Assembly: GCF_000972385.1 (NCBI RefSeq)
Contig: NZ_JXTE01000029.1
Location: 62,001 to 126,000 of the forward strand
Direction: 5' to 3'
Origin: Streptomyces sp. WM6386
GTDB lineage: Bacteria; Actinomycetota; Actinomycetes; Streptomycetales; Streptomycetaceae
Length of the DNA stretch: 64,000 nt
Part shown: one piece after another, positions 49,117 to 57,714 of the stretch
Layout: every line of letters starts with the position of its first letter
How positions within the stretch are numbered: the stretch's first letter is position 1
Made by a program: the position numbers and the translations under genes
Notes under the pieces: model-generated
Databases searched by the model: none
Told to the model about the DNA's origin: nothing
Seen by the model: only the letters and a program-made list of their open reading frames with translations

Positions 49117-51279
49117 ATGGATCCCATGACCTCGCGCAGATGGCTGCGCTTCCTCGCCTTCGCCGCGGCAGCGCTCTGCACGCTGGTCGTCACAGTGGCG
49201 GCCACAGCCCGTGACACGGTCGTCTCCGCGGCGTTCTACCAGTCCGTCCTGGACGAGGAATCGGCGTACGACCGGCTCTACGACCAGGTCCTGGTCGACC
49301 CGAAGGCGGGCGCCGTGACCCGGAACCTTCTGGCCGGGCTGCCGGTCCCGGAAGCCGTGCTCACGTCCAACGTCAAGCTGGTCCTTCCTCCGGAGACGGC
49401 CCGGGAACTCACCCATGAGCAGATCGAGGCCGTGGTCGGATACCTCAACGGCGACCGGAGCAGCCTTGTCCTGAGCGTCGATCTGCGCCCGGTGCTGACC
49501 AACATCAACGACCTGACGCAGATCTACTTCGGGGACCTGGTCGCCGCCGTGCAGAACCGTACCGAGCCGGACTTCGATGCCTTCTCGACCGGCCTTTCCG
49601 CCGCTCTGAAGGACGTGACGGCCGGACGCGTCCCCGGCACACTGCCCGCTCTGCCGCTTTCCGAGGAACAGGCGTCCAAGGCCGCCGACCGCATCCTGAA
49701 CGCCCTGCCGGAGCAGGACCGGGCGGCGCTGCGCGACGACATCGAAGTGGCCCTGGCCGACGGGGACATCGCCACCGCCCTGGCCACCGTGGCTCCCGTG
49801 GCGGTGTCGGATCGCACCACCGATGCGACCGCCCGACTGCAGACGCTCGCCGGTGGCACCGGCTGGAACCTGGAGAAGGTGCTCGAGGCGTCCGGCAACG
49901 ACCTGGCGGCCCTCCACCGGGCGCGCGCCTATACGGCGGTCGGACTCGGGATAGTGGAGGCCGTCGCCGCCGCCCTGCTGGTCGCCGCCCTGGTGGTGCT
50001 GTGGCTGACCGCGTCCCCCGCACCCGGCCGCAGACCGATGCTGCTGGGCTGGGCCCTGGCCGCCGGCGGTCTCCTCACCGCGCTCGTCGTCGTGCTCGTG
50101 CGTGTGGTGAGCGACGGCCGGCTGATCAGCCCGCCGGGGAGCTGGCCGCCCAGCCTGGCCCGCCTAGTCGACGATCTCCAGCGCACGGCCTTCGACGACA
50201 TGGTGGCCGCGGCCCTCTACGCCGCCCTGGTCCCCCTGATCGCCGGAGCACTGCTCGCCGGATTCGGCTGGGCCCTCCAGGTCCGGCCCACCCTGCGGAC
50301 CGCGTCACCGTACGTGCGCCCGGTGGCGGTCGGGACGTGCGCCGTGGCCCTGGCCGGCGTCGTGCTGGTGCCGCTCGTCGCGAGCCCCTCGGCGGCCCGC
50401 CGGTGCCAGGGCAGCGTGCGGCTGTGCGACCGGCCCTACGACGAAGTGGCGTACCTGACCTCGCACAATGCCATGTCGACCACTGTCGACCGGTTCATCG
50501 GCCCGCTCCAGGACCCTGCCATCACCACACAACTGGACGACGGGGTGCGCGGCCTGCAGCTCGACACCTACCGCTGGGAGAAGCCCGACGAGATCACCGC
50601 ACGGCTCTCCGAGTCCGACTTCAGCACCGATCAGCGGGCGCTGATCGCCGGAGCCGTCGACAAGGTCAACCCGCCCCGCGAGGGCCTGTGGCTGTGCCAT
50701 GCCGTGTGCCGTGCGGGAGCGATCGAGCTGATGCCGGAGCTGCGTGAGATCGGGGACTGGATGCGTGACCATCCGACCGACGTCGTGACGCTCATCGTCC
50801 AGGACGCGATCACCGGCGAGGACACCGCGAAAGCGTTCGCCCAAGCCGGACTGTCCGACCTGGTCTACACACCGGACCCGGACCCCGCGGAGCCCTGGCC
50901 GACGCTGGGAGAGATGATCGACAGCGGCCGCCGGCTCGTCGTCTTCGCCGAGCAGGCGGACGGCCCGGAGGCCTGGTACCGCAACTTCTACCGCTACGGC
51001 ATGGAGACCCCCTTCGCGTTCCGCAGCCCCGACGAGATGAGCTGCGTGCCCCACCGGGGCGGCACCGGCAAACGCCTGTTCCTCCTCAACCACTTCATCA
51101 CCGCCAACGGCGGCAGCCGACTGGACGCGGGCAAGGTCAACGCCCGCCAGTACGTGCTGGACCGCGTCCAACTCTGCGAACGGGAGCGAGGCAGGCCCGT
51201 GAACTTCATCGCGATCGACTACACGACGATCGGCGACGCCCGCGCCGCCGTGGACGCGCTGAACGCCCGCCGGGACTGA
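49117..51279 (+). CDS. Membrane-bound PLC-like phosphodiesterase
   Basis: 720 aa from the ATG at 49117, which has GAGGAGCAGG about 8 nt upstream. TM1 lies at residues 8-30 (FLAFAAAALCTLVVTVAATA), followed by a 240-residue extracellular domain, then four more helices (VEAVAAALLVAALVVLWLTA, GWALAAGGLLTALVVVLVRV and so on). The C-terminal 290 residues are PLC-like: YLTSHNAMSTT (catalytic His), GVRGLQLDTYR, LWLCHAVCRAG (second His) and TDVVTLIVQDAITGED. PI-PLC-X type enzymes cleave phosphodiesters of lipids or related molecules. Large size and topology suggest action outside the cell. Substrate not known. Confidence 0.85.
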   Translation: MDPMTSRRWLRFLAFAAAALCTLVVTVAATARDTVVSAAFYQSVLDEESAYDRLYDQVLVDPKAGAVTRNLLAGLPVPEAVLTSNVKLVLPPETARELTHEQIEAVVGYLNGDRSSLVLSVDLRPVLTNINDLTQIYFGDLVAAVQNRTEPDFDAFSTGLSAALKDVTAGRVPGTLPALPLSEEQASKAADRILNALPEQDRAALRDDIEVALADGDIATALATVAPVAVSDRTTDATARLQTLAGGTGWNLEKVLEASGNDLAALHRARAYTAVGLGIVEAVAAALLVAALVVLWLTASPAPGRRPMLLGWALAAGGLLTALVVVLVRVVSDGRLISPPGSWPPSLARLVDDLQRTAFDDMVAAALYAALVPLIAGALLAGFGWALQVRPTLRTASPYVRPVAVGTCAVALAGVVLVPLVASPSAARRCQGSVRLCDRPYDEVAYLTSHNAMSTTVDRFIGPLQDPAITTQLDDGVRGLQLDTYRWEKPDEITARLSESDFSTDQRALIAGAVDKVNPPREGLWLCHAVCRAGAIELMPELREIGDWMRDHPTDVVTLIVQDAITGEDTAKAFAQAGLSDLVYTPDPDPAEPWPTLGEMIDSGRRLVVFAEQADGPEAWYRNFYRYGMETPFAFRSPDEMSCVPHRGGTGKRLFLLNHFITANGGSRLDAGKVNARQYVLDRVQLCERERGRPVNFIAIDYTTIGDARAAVDALNARRD

Positions 51280-51311
51280 GGGCGGCGGAATGCATCCGAC
51301 GGGTCCGCCCT
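51279..51311 (+). terminator. Possible terminator after the PLC-like gene
   Basis: AGGGCGG (51279-51285) pairs with CCGCCCT (51305-51311) across 19 nt. It follows the PLC-like stop directly and is 31 bp before the next start on the same strand. The stem is short, so it may be weak. Confidence 0.4.
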
Positions 51312-51341
51312 TGACCGTGCTGTGGGAGAGGAGCGGCACTC

Positions 51342-52184
51342 GTGAGTGACTGGGACTTGGCCGAGACGTTCCGCAGCACGTCGGGGGAGGTGCGCTGGGG
51401 CAGCCTCGGCCCGCCCGGCCGGGACCCGGTCGTGCTGCTGCACGGCACGCCCTTCTCGTCGTACGTCTGGCGCTCCGTGGCCCGCGCGCTGGCCCGCGAC
51501 CACCAGGTGTTCGTGTGGGACATGCCCGGCTACGGCGCATCGGAGAAGTCCACCGGCCAGGACGTCTCCCTGGCCGCACAGGGGAGGGTCTTCGCTGAAC
51601 TCCTCGCGTACTGGGGCCTCGACGAACCCCTCGTGGTCGCCCATGACTTCGGCGGTGCCGTCAGTCTGCGAGCGCATCTGCTGCACGGAGCCCGCTACCG
51701 TGCGCTCGCCCTGGTCGATCCGGTCGCACTGGCCCCATGGGGTTCGCCGTTCTTCCGGCTCGTCGGCGAACACTCCGCGGTCTTCGAACAACTGCCGCCC
51801 GCACTGCACCGGGCCCTGGTACGCGAATACGTCAGCTCGGCCAGCAGCCCCGGCCTGCACCCGGCCGTCCTGGACCGACTGGTCCGGCCCTGGCTCGGCG
51901 ACCCAGGCCAGGCGGCCTTCTACCGGCAGATCGCCCAGGCGACCCAGGACCACACCGACGAGATCCAGGACCGGTACGCCGACATCACGATCCCCACGCT
52001 GATCTGCTGGGGGGAGGACGACACCTGGATCCCCCGTGAGAAGGGACGCGAGCTCGGCGCCCGCATCCCGGATGCACGTCTGGAACGGTTCGCCGGCGCG
52101 GGCCACCTGGTCCAGGAGGACACGCCTGCCGAACTCACGGCCGCTCTCGCGGCCTTCCTGCAACGGCACGGCGAAGCACGCTAG
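51342..52184 (+). CDS. Alpha/beta hydrolase of epoxide-hydrolase/haloalkane-dehalogenase type
   Basis: 280 aa from the GTG at 51342 with GAGAGGAG upstream. The oxyanion loop is LLHGTPFSSYVW (residues 32-43). The nucleophile elbow is VVAHDFGGAVSLR with Asp102, the acid nucleophile of this group. The acid is probably in WGEDDTWIPREKG, and the His in AGAGHLVQEDTP. Dehalogenases usually have a Trp right after the nucleophile; here Phe103, so epoxide or ester hydrolysis is at least as likely. No signal peptide. Its stop (52184) overlaps the 3' end of the convergent thioesterase remnant (52181). Confidence 0.88.
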   Translation: MSDWDLAETFRSTSGEVRWGSLGPPGRDPVVLLHGTPFSSYVWRSVARALARDHQVFVWDMPGYGASEKSTGQDVSLAAQGRVFAELLAYWGLDEPLVVAHDFGGAVSLRAHLLHGARYRALALVDPVALAPWGSPFFRLVGEHSAVFEQLPPALHRALVREYVSSASSPGLHPAVLDRLVRPWLGDPGQAAFYRQIAQATQDHTDEIQDRYADITIPTLICWGEDDTWIPREKGRELGARIPDARLERFAGAGHLVQEDTPAELTAALAAFLQRHGEAR

Positions 52185-52513
52185 TCGGCGGGCACCGGGA
52201 AGAGCATGCAGCTGCTCGTGGCATGGGCCAGCAGGCGCTCCTGGGCGTCGATCAGCCTGGCCTCGGCGAGTGCGGTCTGCCGGCCTCGGCTGACGACCGT
52301 ACCGATGGCCCGGACCCGGCCCGTGCCGGCGGTGATCCGCTTGAGGAACTTCACGGTCAGGTCGAGCGAGGTGTACGCCATGCCGACCGGGAGCGCGGAC
52401 TGCACGGCGCACCCTGTCGCCGAGTCGAGCAGGGCGGCGTAGACGCCGCCGTGCACGCTGCCGATCGGGTTGTAGTGCTCCTCGCCCGGGGTGATCGAGA
52501 ACTCGACCCTGCC
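52181..52513 (-). pseudogene. PaaI-family thioesterase, N-terminus missing
   Basis: The in-frame segment starts GRVEFSITPGEEHYNPIGSV directly after the MerR-gene stop (TAA at 52514-52516), in the same reading frame, with no start codon before the internal GTG at 52456 (VHGGVYAALLDSATGCAV). Hotdog-fold PaaI thioesterases have 130-150 aa, and the catalytic HGGVYAALLDSATG is here, while about 25-30 N-terminal residues and the start are gone. If the GTG at 52456 is used, a 91-aa protein ending LLAHATSSCMLFPVPAD would be made but would lack the first strand. Probably inactive. The deletion joined it to the MerR gene. Confidence 0.75.
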
Positions 52514-53284
52514 TTAGCCCGGCCCTCCTGGACTGTCAAAGGTCGGAGAGGAGGGACGCTGTCCGCGTTCGCGGAGATACGCCTCCAGCTCCGCGGCCCC
52601 GGCCAGCATCGCCCGCCCGCGGGCGGACAGCCGGCCGTGCCAGTCGCGCAGGGTGGCCTCCAGCGGCTCCGGGCCGCCCGCCGCGCGTACCTGGGCGATC
52701 AGCGGGGCGATCTGCTCCAGCAGGTAGCCGCCGCGCCGGAGTTGGTGGGCGAGCCGGGCGTCCCGTACGTCGGTCTCGCCGTAGACGCGATATCCGGTCA
52801 GTGGATCGCGGCGCGGGCGTACCAGCCCGGCGCGCTCCCATTTGCGCAGCGTCGCGGGCCGGATGCCGAGTTGCCCCGCCAGCACCCCGATGAACTCACC
52901 GGCGGACCGGGCCACTTCGTCGGGCTCGGGCGTGGGCTCCAGGTCGCGCAGAGCGCGCTCCACGGCGTGCAGGGTGCGCCGGTCGTCGAGGAGTTGGGCG
53001 TGGCTCTCGTCGATGAGGCGCATCGCCTCCTCGGTCGCGTCCTCGTTCACGGCCCGCATGATCGACGTCGCCGTCTGGTGGCCGTGCCCGGGCACCAGGG
53101 CGAGGAACGCCCGCAGAGCCCGCGCGTGCAGCGGGGTGTAGGTGCGGTAGCCGTGCGGAGTGCGACCGGCGGGCGGAAGGATGCCCGCCTCCTCGTAGTT
53201 TCTGACCGCCTGTGTGGACAGCCCGTGCCCACGGGCCAGGTCGACCGGCCTGAGCCGTTCGCTGTTTTGAAGGTTTCGTCCCAT
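52514..53284 (-). CDS. MerR-family regulator with two MerR DNA-binding domains
   Basis: 256 aa from the ATG at 53284. Domain 1 (residues 11-75) reads LRPVDLARGHGLSTQAVRNY, EEAGILPPAGRTPHGYRTYT. Domain 2 (about 138-205) reads GEFIGVLAGQLGIRPATLRK, WERAGLVRPRRDPLTGYRVY. Both have the winged-helix with the conserved Arg-x-x-Tyr wing. The C-terminus is a coiled stretch ending with a Pro/Gly-rich tail. Single-domain MerR is normal; a tandem in one chain could bind asymmetrically or bridge sites. It is divergent from the erythromycin-esterase homologue, with 58 bp between starts and the palindrome at 53322-53339. Effector unknown. Confidence 0.88.
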   Translation of the reverse strand: MGRNLQNSERLRPVDLARGHGLSTQAVRNYEEAGILPPAGRTPHGYRTYTPLHARALRAFLALVPGHGHQTATSIMRAVNEDATEEAMRLIDESHAQLLDDRRTLHAVERALRDLEPTPEPDEVARSAGEFIGVLAGQLGIRPATLRKWERAGLVRPRRDPLTGYRVYGETDVRDARLAHQLRRGGYLLEQIAPLIAQVRAAGGPEPLEATLRDWHGRLSARGRAMLAGAAELEAYLRERGQRPSSPTFDSPGGPG

Positions 53285-53321
53285 GATCCTGCTGATATCG
53301 AGGGAAAGTTTCAACCGAAAG

Positions 53322-53339
53322 TTCAACGATAGCGTTGAA
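53322..53339. promoter_or_regulatory. Palindrome in MerR/erythromycin-esterase control region
   Basis: TTCAACG-ATAG-CGTTGAA is a perfect 7-bp inverted repeat with 4-nt spacer, ending 3 bp before the esterase ATG. TTCAAC also occurs at 53310-53315, 12 bp upstream of the same half-site. MerR regulators bind such dyads between -35 and -10. Confidence 0.65.
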
Positions 53340-53342
53340 GGC

Positions 53343-54548
53343 ATGGCTACTGACTTCAAGGACACCGTCCATGCCGTCGAGGCCGCCGCCGTCATGGGGC
53401 TGTTCCCGACCCGGCCGCGGGTGCTCGCCCTGGGGGAGCCCACCCATGGCGAGGACGTTCTGCTCGATCTGCGCAACGACGTCTTCCGGCAGCTCGTCGA
53501 AGAGGAGGGCTACCGGACGATCACGATCGAGAGCGACTGCCTGAGGGGCCTGGTCGTGGACGAGTACGTCACCACGGGGACGGGCTCCCTCGACGAGGTC
53601 ATGGAGCACGGGTTCAGCCACGGCTTCGGCGCCTCCGCGGCCAACCGCGAACTCGTGCGCTGGATGCGCGCCTACAACGACGGTCGGCCCGCGTCCGAGC
53701 GGCTGCGCTTCGCCGGCTTCGACGGTCCGCTGGAGATCACCGGTGCCGAAAGCCCCCGGCAGGCCCTCACCGCACTCCACGGCTACTTGTCGGCCCGGGT
53801 CGACGCGGACCAGCTCCCGTGCACCGCGGAAACACTCGACCGCCTGCTCGGCGCCGACGACCCATGGACCGACCCCGCCGCGATGATGGACCCGGCCCGG
53901 TCCGTGGGGCAGTCGGCCGAGGCCGGTCAACTGCGGACGGTCGCCGACGACCTCCTGGCCCTGCTCGAAGCACACACCCCGCACCTGATCCAGGCGACCT
54001 CGAGGGACGACTGGGACCGGGCGCGCCTGTACGGGCGTACCGCCACCGGCCTGCTGCGCTACCACTTCTGGATGGCCGACACCTCACCGAGCCGCATGAC
54101 CCGGCTGCTGGGTCTGCGGGACTCGATGATGGCCGACAACCTGCTCGCGCTCGCCGAGCGCACCTCGGTGCTGGTCTTCGCCCACAACGCCCATCTCCAG
54201 CGGGAGAAGAGCTCGATGCGGATGTGGGACCACCCGCTGCTGGAGTGGTGGAGTGCCGGCGCGATCGTGAGCGCCCGCCTGGGTGAGGAGTACGCCTTCC
54301 TGGCCACGGCCCTCGGCACGATCCGGCACCAGGGCGTGGACACCCCGCCGCCGGACACCGTCGAAGGGCTCCTGTACGCGCTCCCGGAGGACCGCTGCGT
54401 CATCGACACCGCCCGCCTGGCCGCCACCCTCGCCGACACATGGCCCGCTCACCGGGTGTCCCCGTACTACGGCTACGCCTCGTTCGACCCGGCGCACCTG
54501 GCCGCGACCGACGGGATCGTGTTCATCAAGGACATCCCCCGGACCTAG
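53343..54548 (+). CDS. Erythromycin esterase-family protein
   Basis: 401 aa from the ATG at 53343. The family fold shows LALGEPTHGEDVLLDLRNDV (catalytic Glu and His near residue 33), TIESDCLRGLVVDEY, FAGFDGPLE and VLVFAHNAHLQREKSSMRMW (His near residue 283), the residues of the EreA/EreB-like active site. EreB-type enzymes open macrolide lactone rings; distant members, including this one, have unknown natural substrates. It is divergent from a double-domain MerR regulator, suggesting inducible expression. No other resistance gene is nearby. Confidence 0.9.
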   Translation: MATDFKDTVHAVEAAAVMGLFPTRPRVLALGEPTHGEDVLLDLRNDVFRQLVEEEGYRTITIESDCLRGLVVDEYVTTGTGSLDEVMEHGFSHGFGASAANRELVRWMRAYNDGRPASERLRFAGFDGPLEITGAESPRQALTALHGYLSARVDADQLPCTAETLDRLLGADDPWTDPAAMMDPARSVGQSAEAGQLRTVADDLLALLEAHTPHLIQATSRDDWDRARLYGRTATGLLRYHFWMADTSPSRMTRLLGLRDSMMADNLLALAERTSVLVFAHNAHLQREKSSMRMWDHPLLEWWSAGAIVSARLGEEYAFLATALGTIRHQGVDTPPPDTVEGLLYALPEDRCVIDTARLAATLADTWPAHRVSPYYGYASFDPAHLAATDGIVFIKDIPRT

Positions 54549-54577
54549 CTCCTGCGTCACGCCGGCGGGCCTCGTCG

Positions 54578-55486
54578 TCAGTCGGTACGCGTGCGAAGGC
54601 GTCGCAGCATGCGGGGGTCCGTGAAGCCGACCGAGCGGGCGGCCGCGTCGACGGTGGCGCCGTGGCTGATGAGGTGCTGGGCGCGTTCGAGGCGGAGGGT
54701 CTGCTGGTAGCGGAGGGGGGTGAGGCCGGTGGCGCGAGTGAACAGACGGGTGAGGGTGCGCTCGCTGACACCGACGGCCGTGGCCAGGGCGGGCAGGGGC
54801 AGTGACTCGTCGAAGCGGGTGTCGATGAGGTCCTGGGCCTGGTGCACGGTGTCGTCGAGATGGGAGCGGTGCCGGAACATCGCGCTGGACTGCGGCTCAT
54901 GGCCGTTGCGGCGGGCGTAGACCACCATGTCCCGGGCGACCTGGGCGGCGACGGCGGGGCCGTGCCGGCCGGCGACCAGATGCAGGGCCAGGTCGATGCC
55001 GCTGGCGATGCCGGCCGAGGTGATCACGCGGTCGTCCGAGGTGAACAGGACGTCGCGGACGACGAGCGCGCCGGGGTGGCGTACGGCCAGTTCGTCCTGC
55101 ACGTCGTGATGAGTGGTGCAGCGCCGGCCCTTGAGCAGCCCGGCCCGCCCGAGCGCCTCCGCCCCGGCGCAGACGCTGGCCACCGTCCCGCCCTTGGCGT
55201 GGTGGTCTCGCAGGACCTGGAGGGAGGCCTCGTCGATGGCGGGCGAGTCGGCCAGGGTGACGGCGCGCCAGCCGGGCACCACGATCAGGTCCTGGGGTCC
55301 GAGCTCGGGCCAGTCGAGGCCGGCCACCAGCGGCAGCCCCTGGGCGGTCGGGACCTGTGGCTGCTCGGCGACGTAGGTGAGGGTGTACGGGTGCCCGAAA
55401 TCGGCGGCCGTGGAGAAGACCTGCGCGGGGCCGGCCAGGTCCAGCAGATGGACTCCGGGCACCAGGAAGAAGACGACGTGGCTCAC
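54578..55486 (-). CDS. GlxA-family regulator (DJ-1/PfpI plus AraC HTH), second copy
   Basis: 302 aa from the GTG at 55486 (VSHVVFFLVPGVHLLDLAGP). The DJ-1/PfpI domain has VFSTAADFGHPYTLTYVAEQ, LIVVPGWRAVTLADSPAIDE and SVCAGAEALGRAGLLKGRRC with a nucleophile-elbow Cys. The AraC domain has ALATAVGVSERTLTRLFTRA and a second helix pair GATVDAAARSVGFTDPRM. The C-terminus is short after DPRMLRRLRTRTD. It is 10 bp downstream of the isochorismatase-like gene on the same strand. That neighbour may be its target or partner. Confidence 0.9.
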   Translation of the reverse strand: MSHVVFFLVPGVHLLDLAGPAQVFSTAADFGHPYTLTYVAEQPQVPTAQGLPLVAGLDWPELGPQDLIVVPGWRAVTLADSPAIDEASLQVLRDHHAKGGTVASVCAGAEALGRAGLLKGRRCTTHHDVQDELAVRHPGALVVRDVLFTSDDRVITSAGIASGIDLALHLVAGRHGPAVAAQVARDMVVYARRNGHEPQSSAMFRHRSHLDDTVHQAQDLIDTRFDESLPLPALATAVGVSERTLTRLFTRATGLTPLRYQQTLRLERAQHLISHGATVDAAARSVGFTDPRMLRRLRTRTD

Positions 55487-55496
55487 GATTCGGTCA

Positions 55497-56099
55497 TCAT
55501 GCCGGAAGGCCGGCCGCGGCTTCCAGCTCGTCGACCGTGGCGATGGCGGCGAAGCGTCCGGCGAGGGCGTATTCGGTACGTCGGATGACCTCCTCGGCGG
55601 GCAGGGTGCGGGGGTCGGCGAGCAGTGCGGCGACGCTCTGGCCCTCGGGGGCGTCGCGGTGCGGGACGGGGTTGGTGGCGGTCGCGTCGACGACGAAGGT
55701 GACCTGGTATCCGAGGTCGCTCGCGACGCGGGCGGTGGTCTCCACGCACTGTTCGGTGCGGATGCCGCACAGGGTGAGCTCGCGGATGCAGTGCTCGGTG
55801 AGAAGTTGCTGCAGGTTGGTGGTGGTGAAGGCGTTGTGCGAGGTCTTGTGGATCAGGGGCTCGTCGTCCGTCGGCGGCTCGATTTCCTCCAGCAGCCGCA
55901 CATGGCCCAGTGCCGGGTCGAAGGCGCCGCCGGTGCCGGGCTCGGAGTGCAGCACCCACACCACCTGGTCCCCGGCCCGGCGGGCGAGCCGGACCAGGCG
56001 GTTCACCTTGTCGGCGATCTTCGGGTCGGAAATGGTCTCCCACAGCGGCCGGGCGCGGAAGGACTCCTGGACGTCGATGACGATCAATGCTCGGGTCAT
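55497..56099 (-). CDS. Isochorismatase-family cysteine hydrolase
   Basis: 200 aa from the ATG at 56099. The catalytic triad is visible: Asp in ALIVIDVQESF, Lys in HKTSHNAF, and Cys in GIRTEQCVETTARVASDLGY. A cis-peptide and metal-like pocket in this fold suits amide hydrolases such as nicotinamidase-type or other small-molecule enzymes. True isochorismatases lack the Cys, so this is the cysteine-hydrolase branch. Substrate not known. Upstream of the GlxA-type regulator (10 bp), in one operon. Confidence 0.92.
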   Translation of the reverse strand: MTRALIVIDVQESFRARPLWETISDPKIADKVNRLVRLARRAGDQVVWVLHSEPGTGGAFDPALGHVRLLEEIEPPTDDEPLIHKTSHNAFTTTNLQQLLTEHCIRELTLCGIRTEQCVETTARVASDLGYQVTFVVDATATNPVPHRDAPEGQSVAALLADPRTLPAEEVIRRTEYALAGRFAAIATVDELEAAAGLPA

Positions 56100-56171
56100 G
56101 CACCAAGCCTGATCCCCGCGGGTGGGCCGACGACAGGCCGCATCGGGTCCGGCAGCGGACCGATCCGGTCA

Positions 56172-56687
56172 TCAGCGCCGCCTTCGGGGCTCCGGTGGGA
56201 CAGGAGCGGCCGCGCTCTCCGCTTCTTTGATGTCCTCGGTGAGTTTCGCGATTCTCGTTCTCTTCGTGCTGACGGCGCGGGTCAGCAGACGCAGGTGGGC
56301 GGAGGATTCGGGCACGGTGGCCTCGAGTTCCGCGAGCCGCCGCTGCTCTACGGAGAGTTGGGCTCTGAGGCGTGAGGCGGGGTCGGCGGGCGGGGGAGGG
56401 GCGGGTGCGTTGAAGACGACGTTGTACCGAGGGTGCTCCGCACGGACGGCCTGGCGCTCGGCCGTCTCCGGGTCGTCGGGATAGTCGATCCGGATGGCGA
56501 TGACCAGTGATCTCCAGGGTTGTTCGCGCAGGTGGGTGCGTATCCGGGTGAGCGGGCAGATCGTGATCCCGACGTAGAGCAGGCCTTCGGGGCCGTACAG
56601 CCGATACAGGGCGGTGCGACCCGCGGTGTGCAGGCTGCCTTCCTCGTCGAACAGGCTGCGCAGGAACTGTGCGTCGACATCGGCCAT
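56172..56687 (-). CDS. GIY-YIG nuclease-fold protein with coiled-coil tail
   Basis: 171 aa from the ATG at 56687, with GGAAGGAAGG upstream. The GIY-YIG motif appears as LYRLYGPEGLLYVGITICPL (residues 28-47), followed by the catalytic Arg (RIRTHLREQPW) and a Glu in ETAERQAVRAEHPRYNVV. A Pro-rich linker leads to a C-terminal coiled coil (LRAQLSVEQRRLAELEATVP) and an acidic-basic tail. Short GIY-YIG proteins act in DNA repair, restriction or mobile elements; none is visible nearby. Function unknown. Confidence 0.8.
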   Translation of the reverse strand: MADVDAQFLRSLFDEEGSLHTAGRTALYRLYGPEGLLYVGITICPLTRIRTHLREQPWRSLVIAIRIDYPDDPETAERQAVRAEHPRYNVVFNAPAPPPPADPASRLRAQLSVEQRRLAELEATVPESSAHLRLLTRAVSTKRTRIAKLTEDIKEAESAAAPVPPEPRRRR

Positions 56688-56882
56688 GACGGGGCCCTTC
56701 CTTCCCCTCGTCCTGCCTCCACGGTGGCATGAGGGTCTGACAGCGCGACGCTCCCGCAGCCCGGGCGCGCGAATCGGTGGACGTCGACTTCGGTACAGGC
56801 GTGCTCGGATGTCGAATGCGCCGCTTCCCGATCGACGTGAGAGTGAAGGCACCACCACCCCAGAACCTGAGGAGCACCCATC

Positions 56883-57494
56883 GTGACCATCACCGCTGAT
56901 CTGGCCATGTCCCTCGACGGCTACATCGCCGGCCCCGACGTCACTCTGGACAACCCGGGAGGGGACGGCGCCGAGCCGCTCTTCGAGTGGATCCACAACC
57001 TGGCGAGCTGGCGGGAGCGCCAGGGGATGAGTGGTGGGGAGGAGAACCGGGATTCCGAGCTGATGCGTGAGTGGTTCGACGCCACCGGAGCCGTGGTCAT
57101 GGGGCGGATGATGTACGACACCGGCGAGGAGTTCTGGGGCGACAACCCGCCCTTCAGGACCCCGGTCTTCGTACTGACCCACCGACCCCGGCCGACCCTG
57201 GTCAAGGAGGGCGGCACCACTTTCACGTTCGTCAGCGAAGGCATCCACAGTGCCCTCCAGCAGGCGAAGGCCGCCGCGGGGGAGAGGAACGTCGACATCG
57301 CGGGAGGCGCGAGCACGGTGCGGCAGTACCTCGATGCGGGACTCGTCGACGAGCTCCAGCTGCACGTGGTGCCGGCGCTGCTGGGAGACGGGCTGCGGCT
57401 CTTCGGCGGGCTGGACGCAGGCCGGCGGCTCGAAGTGGCCCGGGTGGTGGACACCCCGCTCGCCACCCATCTGAAGTACCGCTTCGTGAAGTGA
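56883..57494 (+). CDS. Dihydrofolate reductase-like (RibD C-terminal) protein
   Basis: 203 aa from the GTG at 56883, with GAGGAG upstream. The fold is shown by TITADLAMSLDGYIAGPDV (residues 2-20), VVMGRMMYDTGEEFWGDNPP, PVFVLTHRPRPTL and NVDIAGGASTVRQYLDAGL, LQLHVVPALLGDGLRLF. These are the NADPH-binding and substrate-pocket motifs of the RibD_C/DHFR-like family. Such proteins are common in Streptomyces, and substrates are rarely known. Single gene. Confidence 0.93.
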   Translation: MTITADLAMSLDGYIAGPDVTLDNPGGDGAEPLFEWIHNLASWRERQGMSGGEENRDSELMREWFDATGAVVMGRMMYDTGEEFWGDNPPFRTPVFVLTHRPRPTLVKEGGTTFTFVSEGIHSALQQAKAAAGERNVDIAGGASTVRQYLDAGLVDELQLHVVPALLGDGLRLFGGLDAGRRLEVARVVDTPLATHLKYRFVK

Positions 57495-57528
57495 CCCGGA
57501 GCGGACGAGTACGGGCGTAGGACCCTCG

Positions 57529-57543
57529 ATACATCGGATGAGT
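57529..57543. promoter_or_regulatory. Putative GntR/FadR-type operator, upstream copy
   Basis: ATACATCGGATGAGT is an imperfect copy of the 15-bp palindrome ATACATCNGATGTAT. A further half-site (TGTATCG) is at 57550-57556. It lies 107 bp before the GH95 promoter -35, consistent with a second operator. Confidence 0.55.
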
Positions 57544-57635
57544 TGGCGGTGTATCGGGGCAGCTCAGGCGCATCCTGAGGCTCATCTCTCTCTGTCTGCT
57601 TCAGTAATGGCCGAACTCTGTCACTGTAAAGGTTC

Positions 57636-57664
57636 TTGACAGTTGCATGGCGCATGCCTACGTT
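57636..57664 (+). promoter_or_regulatory. Promoter of the GH95-GH97 operon
   Basis: TTGACA (57636-57641) and TACGTT (57659-57664) have 17-nt spacing, a good match to the vegetative Streptomyces promoter. The operator at 57670-57684 covers the start point, and the GH95 ATG at 57715 follows. Confidence 0.75.
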
Positions 57665-57669
57665 CCCCG

Positions 57670-57684
57670 ATACACCCGATGTAT
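57670..57684. promoter_or_regulatory. Putative GntR/FadR-type operator at the start point
   Basis: ATACACCCGATGTAT fits ATACATCNGATGTAT with one changed position; with flanks, CGATACA-N5-TGTATCG is a perfect 7-bp inverted repeat at 57668-57686. It overlaps the expected +1, so a bound regulator would block initiation. Confidence 0.7.
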
Positions 57685-57714
57685 CGATGATCCCCTCAGA
57701 CCCGGAGGACGACG

